DNA from: Pseudomonadota bacterium | GTDB lineage: Bacteria; Pseudomonadota; Alphaproteobacteria; Sphingomonadales; Sphingomonadaceae | DNA: 64,000 nt | Reading direction: 5' to 3' | Assembly (NCBI GenBank): GCA_023457895.1 | Contig: JAEXAY010000005.1 | Span: 278,083 to 342,082, forward strand | In this document: piece after piece, positions 44,498-53,653 of the stretch | Layout of the letters: each line of letters starts with the position of its first letter | Position numbering within the stretch: position 1 is the stretch's first letter | Notes under the pieces: generated by a model | The model's database searches: none | The model's input: only the letters and a program-made list of their open reading frames with translations | Told to the model about the DNA's origin: nothing | Made by a program: the position numbers and the translations under genes

Positions 44498-45994
44498 TCA
44501 CCCCATGGTCGGAATGACGAATGCGTTGCCGCCGTCGGGTGAGCCGTCAGGCCAGCGCTGCGTCACCGTCTTGACCTTGGTCCAGAATTTGACGCCTTCC
44601 ATGCCGTGCTGGTTGGTGTCGCCGAATGCCGAGCGCTTCCAGCCGCCGAAGGTGTGATAGGCGACCGGCACGGGGATCGGCACGTTGATGCCGACCATCC
44701 CAACATTGACGCGGGCGGCAAATTCGCGCGCGGCGTGACCGTTGCGCGTGAAGATGGCGACGCCATTGCCATATTGATGCTTCGACGGCAAGGCGACCGC
44801 TTCCTCGAAATCCCTGGCGCGCACCATCTGCAGCACGGGGCCGAAAATTTCTTCCTTGTAGCTTTCCATGTCGGTGGTGACACGGTCGATCAGGGTCGGG
44901 CCGATGAAATAGCCGTCCTCATAGCCCTGCAGCTTGAAGCCGCGGCCATCGACGATGATTTCCCCGCCTTCATCGGCGCATTTCTGAATCCAGCCTTCGA
45001 CCTTGGCCTTGTGCTGTGCGGTGACGACCGGACCATAATGGGCGTCGGGGTCGGTCGAGATGCCAACCTTCAGCTTGTCGATCGCCGGGATCAGTTTGGC
45101 CTTGAGCTTTTCCGCGGTCTCGTCGCCAACCGGCACGACCACGGGAAGCGCCATGCAACGCTCGCCAGCGGAGCCGAATGCCGCGCCGGTAAGATCGGTG
45201 ACCACCTGGTCGAGGTCGGCGTCGGGCATGACGATGCCGTGATTCTTCGCCCCGCCCATTGCCTGTACGCGCTTTCCGGCCGCGACACCGCGATTATAGA
45301 CATAATGGGCGATGTCGGACGATCCGACGAACGACACAGCGGCGATATCGGGATGATCGAGAATCGCATCAACCATTTCCTTGTCGCCATGAACCACCTG
45401 CAGGATGCCCTCGGGCGCGCCCGCTTCGAGCATCAGTTCGGCGAGGCGGACTGGGACCGACGGGTCGCGCTCCGAAGGCTTCAGAATGAAGGCATTGCCG
45501 ACCGCGATCGCGACGCCGAACATCCACATCGGGATCATCGCCGGGAAGTTGAACGGGGTGATGCCCGCGCCGATGCCGAGCGGCACGCGCATCGAATAGA
45601 CGTCAATGCCCGGACCCGCGCCCGGCGTATATTCACCCTTCTGCGCATGGGGAATCCCGCAGGCGAATTCGATCACATCAAGCCCGCGCTGCACGTCGCC
45701 CTTGGCGTCGGCGACGACCTTGCCATGCTCGCTCGCGAGGAGTTCGGCCAGTTCGTCGATATTCTGTTCGACGAGGCGCTTGAATTCGAACATCACGCGG
45801 GCGCGCTTTTGCGGGTTGGTCGCGGCCCAGCCGGGCTGCGCCTTCTTTGCCGCTTCGACGGCCGCGTCGAGCACAGCCTTGTCGCCCAGCGCGACCTTGG
45901 CCTGCACCGCGCCTTCGCTCGGGTTGAACACATCGGATTCGCGGCTGCGCGCGAACGAGGCGCCTCCGGCAAGGAAATGATCGATCTGACGCAT
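44498..45994 (-). CDS. mmsA: Methylmalonate-semialdehyde dehydrogenase (CoA-acylating)
   Basis: A 498-residue aldehyde dehydrogenase. The start at 45994 (MRQIDHFLAGG) has GGAGAG 6 bases upstream. MmsA traits are clear: PLGIGAGITPFNFPAMIPMW, KPSERDPSVPVRLAEL, FVGSSDIAHYVYNRG and the catalytic Cys in GSAGERCMALPVVVPVG. The usual general-base Glu of hydrolytic ALDHs is replaced in the MGGAKNHGIVMPDAD region, as in CoA-acylating members. It converts methylmalonate semialdehyde to propionyl-CoA, the end of valine degradation. It is divergent from a LysR regulator. Confidence 0.95.
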   Translation of the reverse strand: MRQIDHFLAGGASFARSRESDVFNPSEGAVQAKVALGDKAVLDAAVEAAKKAQPGWAATNPQKRARVMFEFKRLVEQNIDELAELLASEHGKVVADAKGDVQRGLDVIEFACGIPHAQKGEYTPGAGPGIDVYSMRVPLGIGAGITPFNFPAMIPMWMFGVAIAVGNAFILKPSERDPSVPVRLAELMLEAGAPEGILQVVHGDKEMVDAILDHPDIAAVSFVGSSDIAHYVYNRGVAAGKRVQAMGGAKNHGIVMPDADLDQVVTDLTGAAFGSAGERCMALPVVVPVGDETAEKLKAKLIPAIDKLKVGISTDPDAHYGPVVTAQHKAKVEGWIQKCADEGGEIIVDGRGFKLQGYEDGYFIGPTLIDRVTTDMESYKEEIFGPVLQMVRARDFEEAVALPSKHQYGNGVAIFTRNGHAAREFAARVNVGMVGINVPIPVPVAYHTFGGWKRSAFGDTNQHGMEGVKFWTKVKTVTQRWPDGSPDGGNAFVIPTMG

Positions 45995-46047
45995 TGCGAC
46001 TCTCCGGATCTGAATGATAATCTGGAGGATAGTGCGCCTGAAACCTG

Positions 46048-46085
46048 TTGCAGGCAACCAGCAATAATGAGAGTATTGCCTGCAA
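46048..46085. promoter_or_regulatory. Candidate LysR operator: paired TTGCNNGCAA sites
   Basis: TTGCAGGCAA at 46048-46057 and its exact complement TTGCCTGCAA at 46076-46085 lie 28 bases apart centre to centre, in the 111-base gap between divergent mmsA and the LysR gene. Each is also a near-perfect TTGC-N2-GCAA dyad. Two dyads about three helical turns apart suit a LysR tetramer controlling both genes. Confidence 0.6.
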
Positions 46086-46105
46086 TTTCGCAGGAGCGTT
46101 CGGGG

Positions 46106-46990
46106 ATGGCGGACTGGAGCGATTATCAAGCCTTTCTCGCTATCGCGCAGGGCGGAAGCCTCGCGCGCGCGGCCCAGAAAATGAAGGTCGACGCGACCAC
46201 CATGGGGCGTCGGCTGCGCCGGCTCGAAGGCGCGCTCGGCGTCACGCTGTTCGAACAGACCCGCGAGGGGCAGATATTGACCGAGGTGGGTGAGGCGCTG
46301 CTCGCTCGGGTCGAGGCCATGGCGCAGGCCGCCGACCAGATCAGCGAAGGTCCGGTCCAAGGCGTGCTGTCCGGCACCTTGCGGATCAGCGTGTCCGAGG
46401 GCTTGGGCAGCTGGTTCCTGCCGGTGCATGTCCCGGCCTTTGCCGACGCGCATCCTGCGCTGACGCTTGATATTGTCGCAACCAGCGGCTTTCTCAGCCT
46501 GACCAAGCGCGAGGCGGATATTGCCGTCACCCTGTCACGTCCAAAGGCGGGACCGGTGATCGCGCGCAAATTATCCGACTATGCGCTGCGGCTCTATGCG
46601 AGCGCCGATTATCTGGCGAGGACACCGACCGTCCGCCGGCCCGCCGACCTTGCAAGAAATCAACGTCTCGTCGGCTATATCCCCGACCTGCTCTATGCGC
46701 CCGAGCTCAATTATCTGGGCGAGTTGCACCCCGGCCTTACCGCCCATCTGCGTTCTTCGAGCATCAATGCGCAGCATCATCTGCTGTCGGGCGGCGCGGG
46801 GATCGGAGTGCTTCCCTGTTTCATCGGCGATGCCGACCCCGGTCTTATCGCGGTTCTGCCGGAAACGCGGATCATCCGCAGTTTCTGGCTCCTCACGCAC
46901 AAGGATACGCATCAACTGGCCCGGGTGCGCGCGGGCAAGGAGTGGCTGGTCGAGATTGCCCAGCGCGGTGCGGCGACGCTCCTCCCCTAG
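46106..46990 (+). CDS. LysR-family transcriptional regulator (likely regulator of mmsA cluster)
   Basis: A 294-residue regulator. The start at 46106 (MADWSDYQAFLAIAQGGSL) is preceded by CAGGAG; an earlier in-frame ATG at 46067 would fall in the operator region. The N-terminal winged helix-turn-helix (about 5-64, SLARAAQKMKVDATTMGRRLRRLE) is typical, followed by a substrate-binding domain (about 90-290). Divergence from mmsA suggests it controls valine catabolism. Its stop codon overlaps the helicase stop within CTAG. Confidence 0.92.
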   Translation: MADWSDYQAFLAIAQGGSLARAAQKMKVDATTMGRRLRRLEGALGVTLFEQTREGQILTEVGEALLARVEAMAQAADQISEGPVQGVLSGTLRISVSEGLGSWFLPVHVPAFADAHPALTLDIVATSGFLSLTKREADIAVTLSRPKAGPVIARKLSDYALRLYASADYLARTPTVRRPADLARNQRLVGYIPDLLYAPELNYLGELHPGLTAHLRSSSINAQHHLLSGGAGIGVLPCFIGDADPGLIAVLPETRIIRSFWLLTHKDTHQLARVRAGKEWLVEIAQRGAATLLP

Positions 46991-49392
46991 CCCATCACCT
47001 CGCCCGCCAGTGCCTCTGCCATGGCCAGCAGTTCATCTTCGGTCGCCTCGCGGGCGACATTTTCGCGCCCGACAATGACCATCAGCGGGATCGCGAGGGG
47101 CGACACACGTTCGAGCTGGCAATGCACCATCGTCGCCTGCGCCCTGTCGAGCAGATCGCCGAGCCGCGCCACATCGGTCATACGGGTGCGCGCGTCCGCC
47201 CACGCCGCTTCCAGCAGCAGATGATCGGGTTCATATTTTCGCAGCACATCGTAGATGAGGTCCGTTGAAAACGTCACCTGCCGCCCGGTCTTCCTCTGCC
47301 CGGGATGCTGCCGCTCGACGAGCCCGCCGATGATCGCGACCTCGCGAAACGCGCGTTTCAGCATGTGCGAGCCTTCGACCCATTCGACAAATTCATCGGC
47401 GAGGATATCGGGCGACAGCAGGGCGCCGGGGTCCGTTACCGGCGCCAGTCCATAGGTCAGGAAGGCATAGTCATTGGCGACAAAGCCGAGCGGTTTCAGC
47501 CCCGCCTCCTCCATCCGCCGCGTCACCAGCATACCGAGCGCCTGATGCGCGTTCCAGCCCTCGAAGCTGTACACCGCCATATAATGCAGTCCTTCATGCG
47601 GGAAGGTTTCGACCAGCAACTCGCCGGGAGCGGGGATCGACGACACGCGTTCCTGCACCTCGAGCCATTCACGTACATCGCCGGGAAAGCGCGCCCATTG
47701 GGTGCGGTCGTGCATCATCGTGCGCACCCGTCCGGCAAGGTTGGTCGAAAGCGCCAGCCGCAGCCCGGTGTAGCTGATAATCCGTGCCGACTTGCTTGAC
47801 GCGCGGACGATGAGATCAAGGTCCTTCATCCGCTCGACCTCGACCGCGATACCCGCAAAATAAAAGCTGTCGCCCGGCATCAGCGTGGACGCGAAATATT
47901 CCTCGACCTGCCCGAGCTGGCGGCCGTTCTTGAAGCGGATATTGATCATTGGCGCATCGACGATGATGCCGGCGTTCATGCGGTGCTGACGGATGAATTG
48001 GGGATGCGCGACCCGCCACGCCCCGCTGGCATCGCGCACTATCCGGGCATATTTGTCATAGGCCCTGAGCGCGTACCCGCCGTTCGCCACAAATTGCAGC
48101 ACACGGCCAAAATCGTCCGCCGTGAGCGCGGAATAAGGTGTCGCCGACTGGATTTCGGCAAGGAGTGCCGCTTCGTTGAAGGGCGCCGCGCAGGCGCAGG
48201 CCATGATATGCTGGGCGAGCACGTCGACCGCTCCGGGGCGAAAGACGTCCCGATCAAGTTCCCCCTCCCCGATCGCGTCCAGCGCGGCGCGCGCCTCCAG
48301 ATATTCGAACCGGTTGCCCGGTACGATCACCGCTTGCGACGGCTCATCGAGCCGGTGATTGGCGCGGCCGATGCGCTGAAGCAGCCGTGACGACCCCTTG
48401 GGCGCGCCCATCTGCACCACGCAATCGACATTGCCCCAGTCGACGCCAAGGTCGAGGCTAGCGGTGGCGACGAGCGCACGCAGCTTGCCGTCCGCCATCG
48501 CTTCTTCGACGCGGCGCCGTGCTTCCACCGAGAGCGAACCATGGTGGATACCGATCGGCAGTTGCGCATCGTTCCCCTTCCACAAATCCTGGAAAATCAG
48601 CTCGGCGAGACTGCGCGTGTTGCAGAAAATGAGCGTGGTCCGGTTATGCGCGACCAATTCCATCACGGGGCGCGCCGCATAACGGCCGCTGTGTCCCGCC
48701 CAGGGCACCCGGCCCTCGGGAATGAGGATCGAGACGTCCGGCTCGGCGCCCGGTTCGCCCTCGACCAGCCGCACGCTGTCAATATCGCCCCATGGGGCAA
48801 GCCAGGCCCGATAGGCATCAGGGTCGGCAATGGTGGCGGTGAGGCCAACCCGGCGCATCCCCGGTGCCAGCTGCTGCAACCGCGCAAGTCCGAGCGAAAG
48901 AAGGTCGCCGCGCTTCTGTGTCGCAAAGGCGTGGATTTCATCCACAATCACCGTCTTCAAGCCCGCAAACAGCTGAAGACTATCCTCGTGACTCAAGAGC
49001 AACGAAAGCGATTCCGGCGTGGTCAGCAAGATCTGCGGCGGCCGTGCACGCTGCCGCGCCTTGCGGTCGGACGGGGTATCACCGGTGCGGGTTTCGACCC
49101 GGATGTCGAGGCCCATCTCCGCGATCGGCGCGAGCAGGTTGCGCCGGACATCGACCGCGAGCGCCTTGAGCGGCGATATATAGAGCGTGTGCAAACCTTG
49201 CGCGGGATGCTGGATCAGATCGGCCAGCACCGGCAGGAAGCCCGCCAGCGTCTTGCCCGCCCCGGTCGCCGCGACCAGCAGTGCATGCTCTCCTGCCGCC
49301 GCCGCATCGAGCATCTCCGCCTGATGGCGGCGCAGATGCCAGCCTTTTGCGGCAAGCCAATCTGCGATGGGGGAAGGAAGCGGGCTTTGCAC
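46987..49392 (-). CDS. Lhr-type ligase-associated DEXH-box helicase
   Basis: About 801 residues if translation starts at the GTG at 49392 (QSPLPSPIADWLAAKGW). An upstream ATG at 49470 would add 26 residues that look non-coding, and neither start has a good ribosome site. Walker A is AATGAGKTLAG and the DEIH box is VIVDEIHAFA; helicase C motifs include ATASLDLGVDWG and QRIGRANHR. The C-terminal DEAD/Lhr domain (PMINIRFKNGRQLGQVEEYF onward) completes the Lhr-core family. Relatives lie with an ATP-dependent ligase, an exonuclease and a phosphoesterase in DNA repair clusters; none of those is in the window. Confidence 0.9.
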   Translation of the reverse strand: MQSPLPSPIADWLAAKGWHLRRHQAEMLDAAAAGEHALLVAATGAGKTLAGFLPVLADLIQHPAQGLHTLYISPLKALAVDVRRNLLAPIAEMGLDIRVETRTGDTPSDRKARQRARPPQILLTTPESLSLLLSHEDSLQLFAGLKTVIVDEIHAFATQKRGDLLSLGLARLQQLAPGMRRVGLTATIADPDAYRAWLAPWGDIDSVRLVEGEPGAEPDVSILIPEGRVPWAGHSGRYAARPVMELVAHNRTTLIFCNTRSLAELIFQDLWKGNDAQLPIGIHHGSLSVEARRRVEEAMADGKLRALVATASLDLGVDWGNVDCVVQMGAPKGSSRLLQRIGRANHRLDEPSQAVIVPGNRFEYLEARAALDAIGEGELDRDVFRPGAVDVLAQHIMACACAAPFNEAALLAEIQSATPYSALTADDFGRVLQFVANGGYALRAYDKYARIVRDASGAWRVAHPQFIRQHRMNAGIIVDAPMINIRFKNGRQLGQVEEYFASTLMPGDSFYFAGIAVEVERMKDLDLIVRASSKSARIISYTGLRLALSTNLAGRVRTMMHDRTQWARFPGDVREWLEVQERVSSIPAPGELLVETFPHEGLHYMAVYSFEGWNAHQALGMLVTRRMEEAGLKPLGFVANDYAFLTYGLAPVTDPGALLSPDILADEFVEWVEGSHMLKRAFREVAIIGGLVERQHPGQRKTGRQVTFSTDLIYDVLRKYEPDHLLLEAAWADARTRMTDVARLGDLLDRAQATMVHCQLERVSPLAIPLMVIVGRENVAREATEDELLAMAEALAGEVMG

Positions 49393-49487
49393 CGCGCCGA
49401 TATAGGGACGCTGCCAGCCGCTTGAAAGCCGCTCACACGGCAACGCCGGACCGGCCGAGCCCCACAGCATGAACGATGATATCCGTC

Positions 49488-49510
49488 ATTCCCCGGCTTG
49501 ACCGGGGAAT
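49488..49510. repeat. Short perfect palindrome ATTCCCCGG/CCGGGGAAT
   Basis: Nine-base arms around CTTGA, just upstream of the helicase gene and about 130 bases past the peroxiredoxin stop. It resembles dispersed CGTCATTCCC-type repeats. A role as transcript end for the peroxiredoxin operon is possible, but there is no T-run. Confidence 0.55.
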
Positions 49511-49643
49511 CCATCCCCGAACATCCCGTTAATAGGCTAGTTCAAGAGACGGATAGCCGCGTGCGGTTACGACAGATCAGCGATGCCGCTGGAACGATTC
49601 GTTCACAACGCGTCCTTCCTTCGCGGCGCAGGATCCCCGGGGC

Positions 49644-50183
49644 TCAGCCCTTCGGATGCGCCTTGACCCATTCAAGCACGGGTTCGGGTTTCGATTCGCC
49701 ATAGGGATCGCCGCCCTCGCCTTCGTCGTTGATACCGGGCTCGACGAACATCGCGCTGATCACGCCGTCGTCGACTACCATCGCATAGCGCCAGCTGCGC
49801 TGGCCGAAGCCCAGATGGTCCTTGTTGATCAGCATGCCCATGCGGCGGGTAAAGGCGCCCGAGCCGTCGGGCAAAAGCTTCACCTTGCTGATGCCGAGAT
49901 GCTTGCCCCACTGATACATGACGAACGCATCATTGACCGACAGGCAATAAACCTCGTCGACGCCTGCCGCCTTGAAATCATCGTAGAAACGTTCAAACGC
50001 CGGACATTGTTCGGTCGTGCAGGTGGGCGTGAACGCACCGGGCAGCGAGAACAGCACGACACGGCCTTTGCCCAGCAACTCGCCGGTCCGGACGTCCTGC
50101 CAGCGGAACGGATTGTCCCCGCCGATCGATTCGTCGCGTACGCGGGTTCTGAGGGTTACGTCGGGGACCTGCTGGCCAATCAT
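49644..50183 (-). CDS. Peroxiredoxin (Prx5/AhpE-like atypical type)
   Basis: A 179-residue thiol peroxidase. The peroxidatic Cys is in PGAFTPTCTTEQCP (P-x-x-x-T-x-x-C pattern, about residue 55), with a nearby second Cys in TEQCP and a third in VYCLSVND. Prx5 features DAFVMYQWGKHLG and RRMGMLINKDHLGFGQRSWRYAMVVDDG are present. It reduces hydrogen peroxide and organic peroxides, probably with glutathione/glutaredoxin. It follows mltG by 12 bases at the end of the fabD-to-mltG run. Confidence 0.93.
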   Translation of the reverse strand: MIGQQVPDVTLRTRVRDESIGGDNPFRWQDVRTGELLGKGRVVLFSLPGAFTPTCTTEQCPAFERFYDDFKAAGVDEVYCLSVNDAFVMYQWGKHLGISKVKLLPDGSGAFTRRMGMLINKDHLGFGQRSWRYAMVVDDGVISAMFVEPGINDEGEGGDPYGESKPEPVLEWVKAHPKG

Positions 50184-50195
50184 GTTTCGAACTCC

Positions 50196-51134
50196 TTACA
50201 TTTCACCGCGCGAACGGCGGATTTCATACCATTTTTCGACATTGGCATTATGCTCGGCGAGCGTTTCGGCGAACACATGGCCGCCATCTCCCTTGGCGAC
50301 GAAGTAAAGATAGTTCGTCTTCTTGGGATTGAGAACCGCCTCGATCGAAAGCTTGCCCGGATTGGCGATCGGGCCCTTGGGAAGGCCGACCATCGCATAG
50401 GTATTATAATCGTTCACCGCGTCGATCTCCGAGCGCAGGATGCGGCGGCCGAGCGGCTTGCCCTTGGTGACCGGATAGATGATCGTTGGATCAGCCTGAA
50501 GCTTGATCCCCTGTGTCAGCCGGTTGGAATAGACGCCCGCGACCGTGGTGCGCTCGGCCGGAACGCCGGTTTCCTTTTCGACAATCGAAGCGAGGGTGAT
50601 CGCCTCGTTGCGGTTCTTGACCACGCTGTCGGGCGACTTCCTGGCCCAGAGCTGGTCGAAGGTCTTGTCCATCGCCGCCTGCATCCGCTTCACCACGGCA
50701 GCCCGCGGCTCGCCTTTCTGGAAGCTGTAGGTATCGGGCAGCAGCGTCCCTTCTTCCGGCACCGCGATCTCGCCGGTGAGATTGGGCTCGGCCATCAGCT
50801 TTTCATAAACGAGGATCGAGGGCATGCCTTCGGGCACGGTGACAAAACGCTGCTTGGTCTTGCCCGATTCGATGAGCGTCATGACGTCGCTCGCGCTCAT
50901 TCCCTTCTTGATCTCATATTCGCCCGGCTTGATCTTGCTGCCGCCGCCAAAAATCTTGGCATTTCGTACAAAGGCATCGGCATTGCCGATCGCGCCGGCT
51001 TCCTCGAGGATATTGGCGGCGCGGGTAAGCGAAGCGCCTTCGGGGATGACGACCGTGGTATCCTTTTCCGCCGACCCGGCCGAACAGCCGGTGAGGGCGA
51101 TCGCCAATGCGGCGGTCAGCAGGAGCCTGCGCAT
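50196..51134 (-). CDS. mltG: Endolytic murein transglycosylase MltG (YceG-like)
   Basis: A 312-residue protein starting at 51134 (MRRLLLTAALAIALTGC), 7 bases after fabF. The N-terminus has a signal sequence with a lipobox-like LTGC at residue 17, whereas many MltG have a plain membrane anchor. A LysM-like subdomain (ASLTRAANILEEAGAI, GGGSKIKPGEYEIKKGM) precedes the catalytic domain with the key Glu in LASIVEKETGVPAER and NDYNTYAMVGLPKGPIANPG. It cleaves nascent glycan strands and sets their length. Adjacency to fabF is common in alphaproteobacteria. Confidence 0.93.
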   Translation of the reverse strand: MRRLLLTAALAIALTGCSAGSAEKDTTVVIPEGASLTRAANILEEAGAIGNADAFVRNAKIFGGGSKIKPGEYEIKKGMSASDVMTLIESGKTKQRFVTVPEGMPSILVYEKLMAEPNLTGEIAVPEEGTLLPDTYSFQKGEPRAAVVKRMQAAMDKTFDQLWARKSPDSVVKNRNEAITLASIVEKETGVPAERTTVAGVYSNRLTQGIKLQADPTIIYPVTKGKPLGRRILRSEIDAVNDYNTYAMVGLPKGPIANPGKLSIEAVLNPKKTNYLYFVAKGDGGHVFAETLAEHNANVEKWYEIRRSRGEM

Positions 51135-51141
51135 CGCCCGC

Positions 51142-52404
51142 CTAGTCTTCGACCGCTTTGACGATGAGGCTCGCATTGGTGCCGCCAAAGCCGAAGCTGT
51201 TGTTGAGCGCGGCGCGGACCTTGCGCGGCTTGGCCTTGTGCGGAACCAGATCGGCACCCTCGGTGCCCTCGTCGGGATTGTCGAGGTTGAGCGTCGGCGG
51301 CACGATCTGGTCGCGGATCGCGAGGATGCAGAAGATCGTTTCCACCGCACCCGCGCCGCCGAGCAGATGGCCGATGGCCGATTTGGTCGAGCTCATCGAG
51401 ACATTGCCCATGGCATCGCCGAACAGCCGCTTGACCGCCGCGAGTTCGATGGTGTCAGCCATGGTGGAGGTGCCGTGCGCGTTGATATAATCGATGTCGC
51501 CCGGCGCCATGCCTGCCTTGGCAAGCGCCGCGCTCATCGAGCGGAACGCACCGTCCATCTCCGGATCGGGCGCGGTCACATGATAGGCATCGCCCGACAG
51601 GCCATAGCCCACTACTTCGGCGTAAATCTTTGCGCCGCGCGCCTTGGCATGCTCATATTCTTCGAGCACCACCACGCCCGCGCCTTCGCCCATGACAAAG
51701 CCGTCGCGGTCCTTGTCATAAGGGCGGCTGGCCTGTTCGGGACGGTCGTTGAAGCTCGAATTGAGCGCGCGCGCCTGCGCAAAACCGGCGATGCCAAGCG
51801 GACAGATCGCGCCTTCCGCGCCTCCCGCGAGCATGACGTCGGCGTCATTGTCGCGGATCATCCGCGCCGCATCGCCGATCGAATGCGCGCCGGTCGAGCA
51901 GGCGGTGACGACCGCATGGTTCGGCCCCTTGATGCCATATTTGATCGAGACCTGCCCCGAAACGAGATTGATCAGGCGGCCATGAACAAAGTGCGGGCTG
52001 ACCCGGCTAGGTCCCTTTTCAGCCAGCACGAGCGATTCCGATTCAATGCCCGGAAGCCCTCCGATGCCCGCGCCAATGGAGCAGCCGGTGCGCAGCTTGA
52101 GCTCTTCGCTCATGTCCTCAAGCCCCGCATCCTCAAGCGCCTGTCCGGCGGCGTCGATACCATAGATAATGAAAGGATCGACCTGACGCTGGACCTTGTG
52201 ATCGACCCGCTTGTCCGGATCGAACCCATATTCATGGTCCTTGGGCTTCACTTCGCACGCAATGGTACATTTCTGGTCGGAAGGATCGAAACGGGTGATG
52301 CGTCCTGCCCCCGATTTAGAGGCAAGAATATTCTTCCACGTGGTTTCGACATCGCCTCCGAGCGGTGTCACCAGCCCCAGACCCGTTACAACAACACGGC
52401 GCAT
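51142..52404 (-). CDS. fabF: 3-Oxoacyl-[acyl-carrier-protein] synthase II
   Basis: A 420-residue condensing enzyme starting MRRVVVTGLGLVTPLG. The catalytic triad is intact: Cys in VVTACSTGAHSIGDA, His in NAHGTSTMADTIE and His in SAIGHLLGGAG. It elongates acyl-ACP by two carbons from malonyl-ACP. It lies downstream of acpP, separated by 142 bases that contain a strong hairpin. Confidence 0.96.
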   Translation of the reverse strand: MRRVVVTGLGLVTPLGGDVETTWKNILASKSGAGRITRFDPSDQKCTIACEVKPKDHEYGFDPDKRVDHKVQRQVDPFIIYGIDAAGQALEDAGLEDMSEELKLRTGCSIGAGIGGLPGIESESLVLAEKGPSRVSPHFVHGRLINLVSGQVSIKYGIKGPNHAVVTACSTGAHSIGDAARMIRDNDADVMLAGGAEGAICPLGIAGFAQARALNSSFNDRPEQASRPYDKDRDGFVMGEGAGVVVLEEYEHAKARGAKIYAEVVGYGLSGDAYHVTAPDPEMDGAFRSMSAALAKAGMAPGDIDYINAHGTSTMADTIELAAVKRLFGDAMGNVSMSSTKSAIGHLLGGAGAVETIFCILAIRDQIVPPTLNLDNPDEGTEGADLVPHKAKPRKVRAALNNSFGFGGTNASLIVKAVED

Positions 52405-52457
52405 TCTTGCCCTTCCTCAACTCTCTCTATGTTTGGCTCGGCAGCGTATAAGCCAAA

Positions 52458-52506
52458 ACGGCTTCCCAAGCCATAGGACGAACCATCGTCCGGACCGGGA
52501 AGCCGT
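52458..52506 (-). terminator. Strong hairpin between acpP and fabF, terminator-like
   Basis: Ten-base outer arms ACGGCTTCCC/GGGAAGCCGT enclose a second stem (GGACGA/TCGTCC). On the coding strand the outer stem is followed by TTTT. This fits a partial terminator or 3'-end stabiliser after acpP that would let acpP mRNA exceed fabF mRNA. Confidence 0.6.
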
Positions 52507-52546
52507 ATTCTGGCTGCCCTGGCGAAACCGCCAGGCGCGGGGCTTG

Positions 52547-52783
52547 TTAGCCCTTGTTCGAATCGATGAACGAAATCGCGTCCTTGACGGTCGAGATTTT
52601 TTCGGCCGCATCGTCGGGAATTTCGACGCCGAATTCTTCTTCAAATGCCATCACGAGTTCGACGATATCCAGGCTGTCCGCGCCCAGATCATCGATGAAG
52701 CTGGCTTCTTCGGTCACCTTGTCGGCTTCGACGCCGAGGTGCTCGACAACAATTTTCTTAACGCGATCAGCGGTCTCGCTCAT
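52547..52783 (-). CDS. acpP: Acyl carrier protein
   Basis: A 78-residue acidic protein with the phosphopantetheine-attachment serine in [20 protein letters not shown] (about residue 37). Length and sequence match the housekeeping ACP that carries growing acyl chains. It sits in the standard fabD-fabG-acpP-fabF order. Confidence 0.97.
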   Translation of the reverse strand: MSETADRVKKIVVEHLGVEADKVTEEASFIDDLGADSLDIVELVMAFEEEFGVEIPDDAAEKISTVKDAISFIDSNKG

Positions 52784-52903
52784 GCCCTGTTCCTTTTCGT
52801 ATCAGGTAAAGTTGAATTTCGTGTGCCTGCCCTAAAGCGGCGCCGCGCTCCATGCAAGCCCCGCATTTCAAACAGGCTGGAACTTGGGAAGCGCAGCAGA
52901 GGC

Positions 52904-53644
52904 TTACAACATCGCCATGCCGCCGTTGACGTGCAACGTCTGCCCGGTGACATAGCCGGCCTCCTTCGAGGCCAGGTAGACGACCGCAGCGCCAATGTCT
53001 TCACCGCTGCCGAGATCGCCGACGGGGATTTTCCCGAGCAATGCTTCCTTCTGCGCTGCGGGGAGGACATCGGTCATGGCCGAGCGGATGAAACCGGGCG
53101 CCACACAGTTCACCGTGATACCGCGCGAGGCGAGTTCCTGCGCCAGCGCCTTTGACATGCCGACAAGGCCCGCCTTGGATGCGGCATAATTGGCCTGCCC
53201 CGGATTGCCGGTGGCGCCCACCACCGAAGTGATCGAGATGATCCGGCCGAAGCGCGCCTTCATCATCGGCTTGGCGGCCGCACGGGAGAGACGGAATGCC
53301 GCTTCCAGATTGACGCGGATGACCTCGTCCCACTCCTCGTCCTTCATCCGCATGGCGAGATTGTCGCGGGTGACGCCTGCATTGTTGACGAGGATATCAA
53401 GCTTGCCGCCGAGTGCTTCCACCGCTTGCGGCACCAGTGCGTCGACCGCCGCGCCATCCGACAGGTTGCATATGAGGGTCATGTGGTCACCGCCCAGCTC
53501 ACTGGCGAAGGCGGCGAGCTTGTCCGCATTGCTTCCCGAAAGCGCGAGCGTCGCCCCCTGCCCCGCCAGCGCCCTGGCAATCGCCGAACCAATCCCCCCC
53601 GAAGCGCCGGTCACCAGCGCGGTCATTCCTGTCAGGTCGAACAT
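52904..53644 (-). CDS. fabG: 3-Oxoacyl-[acyl-carrier-protein] reductase
   Basis: A 246-residue short-chain dehydrogenase. The NADPH-binding motif is TGASGGIGSAIARAL; NNAGVTRDNLAMRM and the catalytic Ser, Tyr and Lys (SITSVVGATGNPGQANYAASKAG) are all present, along with the FabG-typical VAPGFIRSAMTDVLP. It reduces 3-oxoacyl-ACP in the elongation cycle. It lies 9 bases after the small basic gene. Confidence 0.96.
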   Translation of the reverse strand: MFDLTGMTALVTGASGGIGSAIARALAGQGATLALSGSNADKLAAFASELGGDHMTLICNLSDGAAVDALVPQAVEALGGKLDILVNNAGVTRDNLAMRMKDEEWDEVIRVNLEAAFRLSRAAAKPMMKARFGRIISITSVVGATGNPGQANYAASKAGLVGMSKALAQELASRGITVNCVAPGFIRSAMTDVLPAAQKEALLGKIPVGDLGSGEDIGAAVVYLASKEAGYVTGQTLHVNGGMAML

Positions 53645-53653
53645 CTACTAATC

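Noticed and set aside
44606..46105. LysR gene with a 500-residue N-terminal extension on the + strand
   Set aside because: The extension is antisense to mmsA, whose dehydrogenase motifs are clear; the regulator starts normally at 46106 with its own ribosome site.
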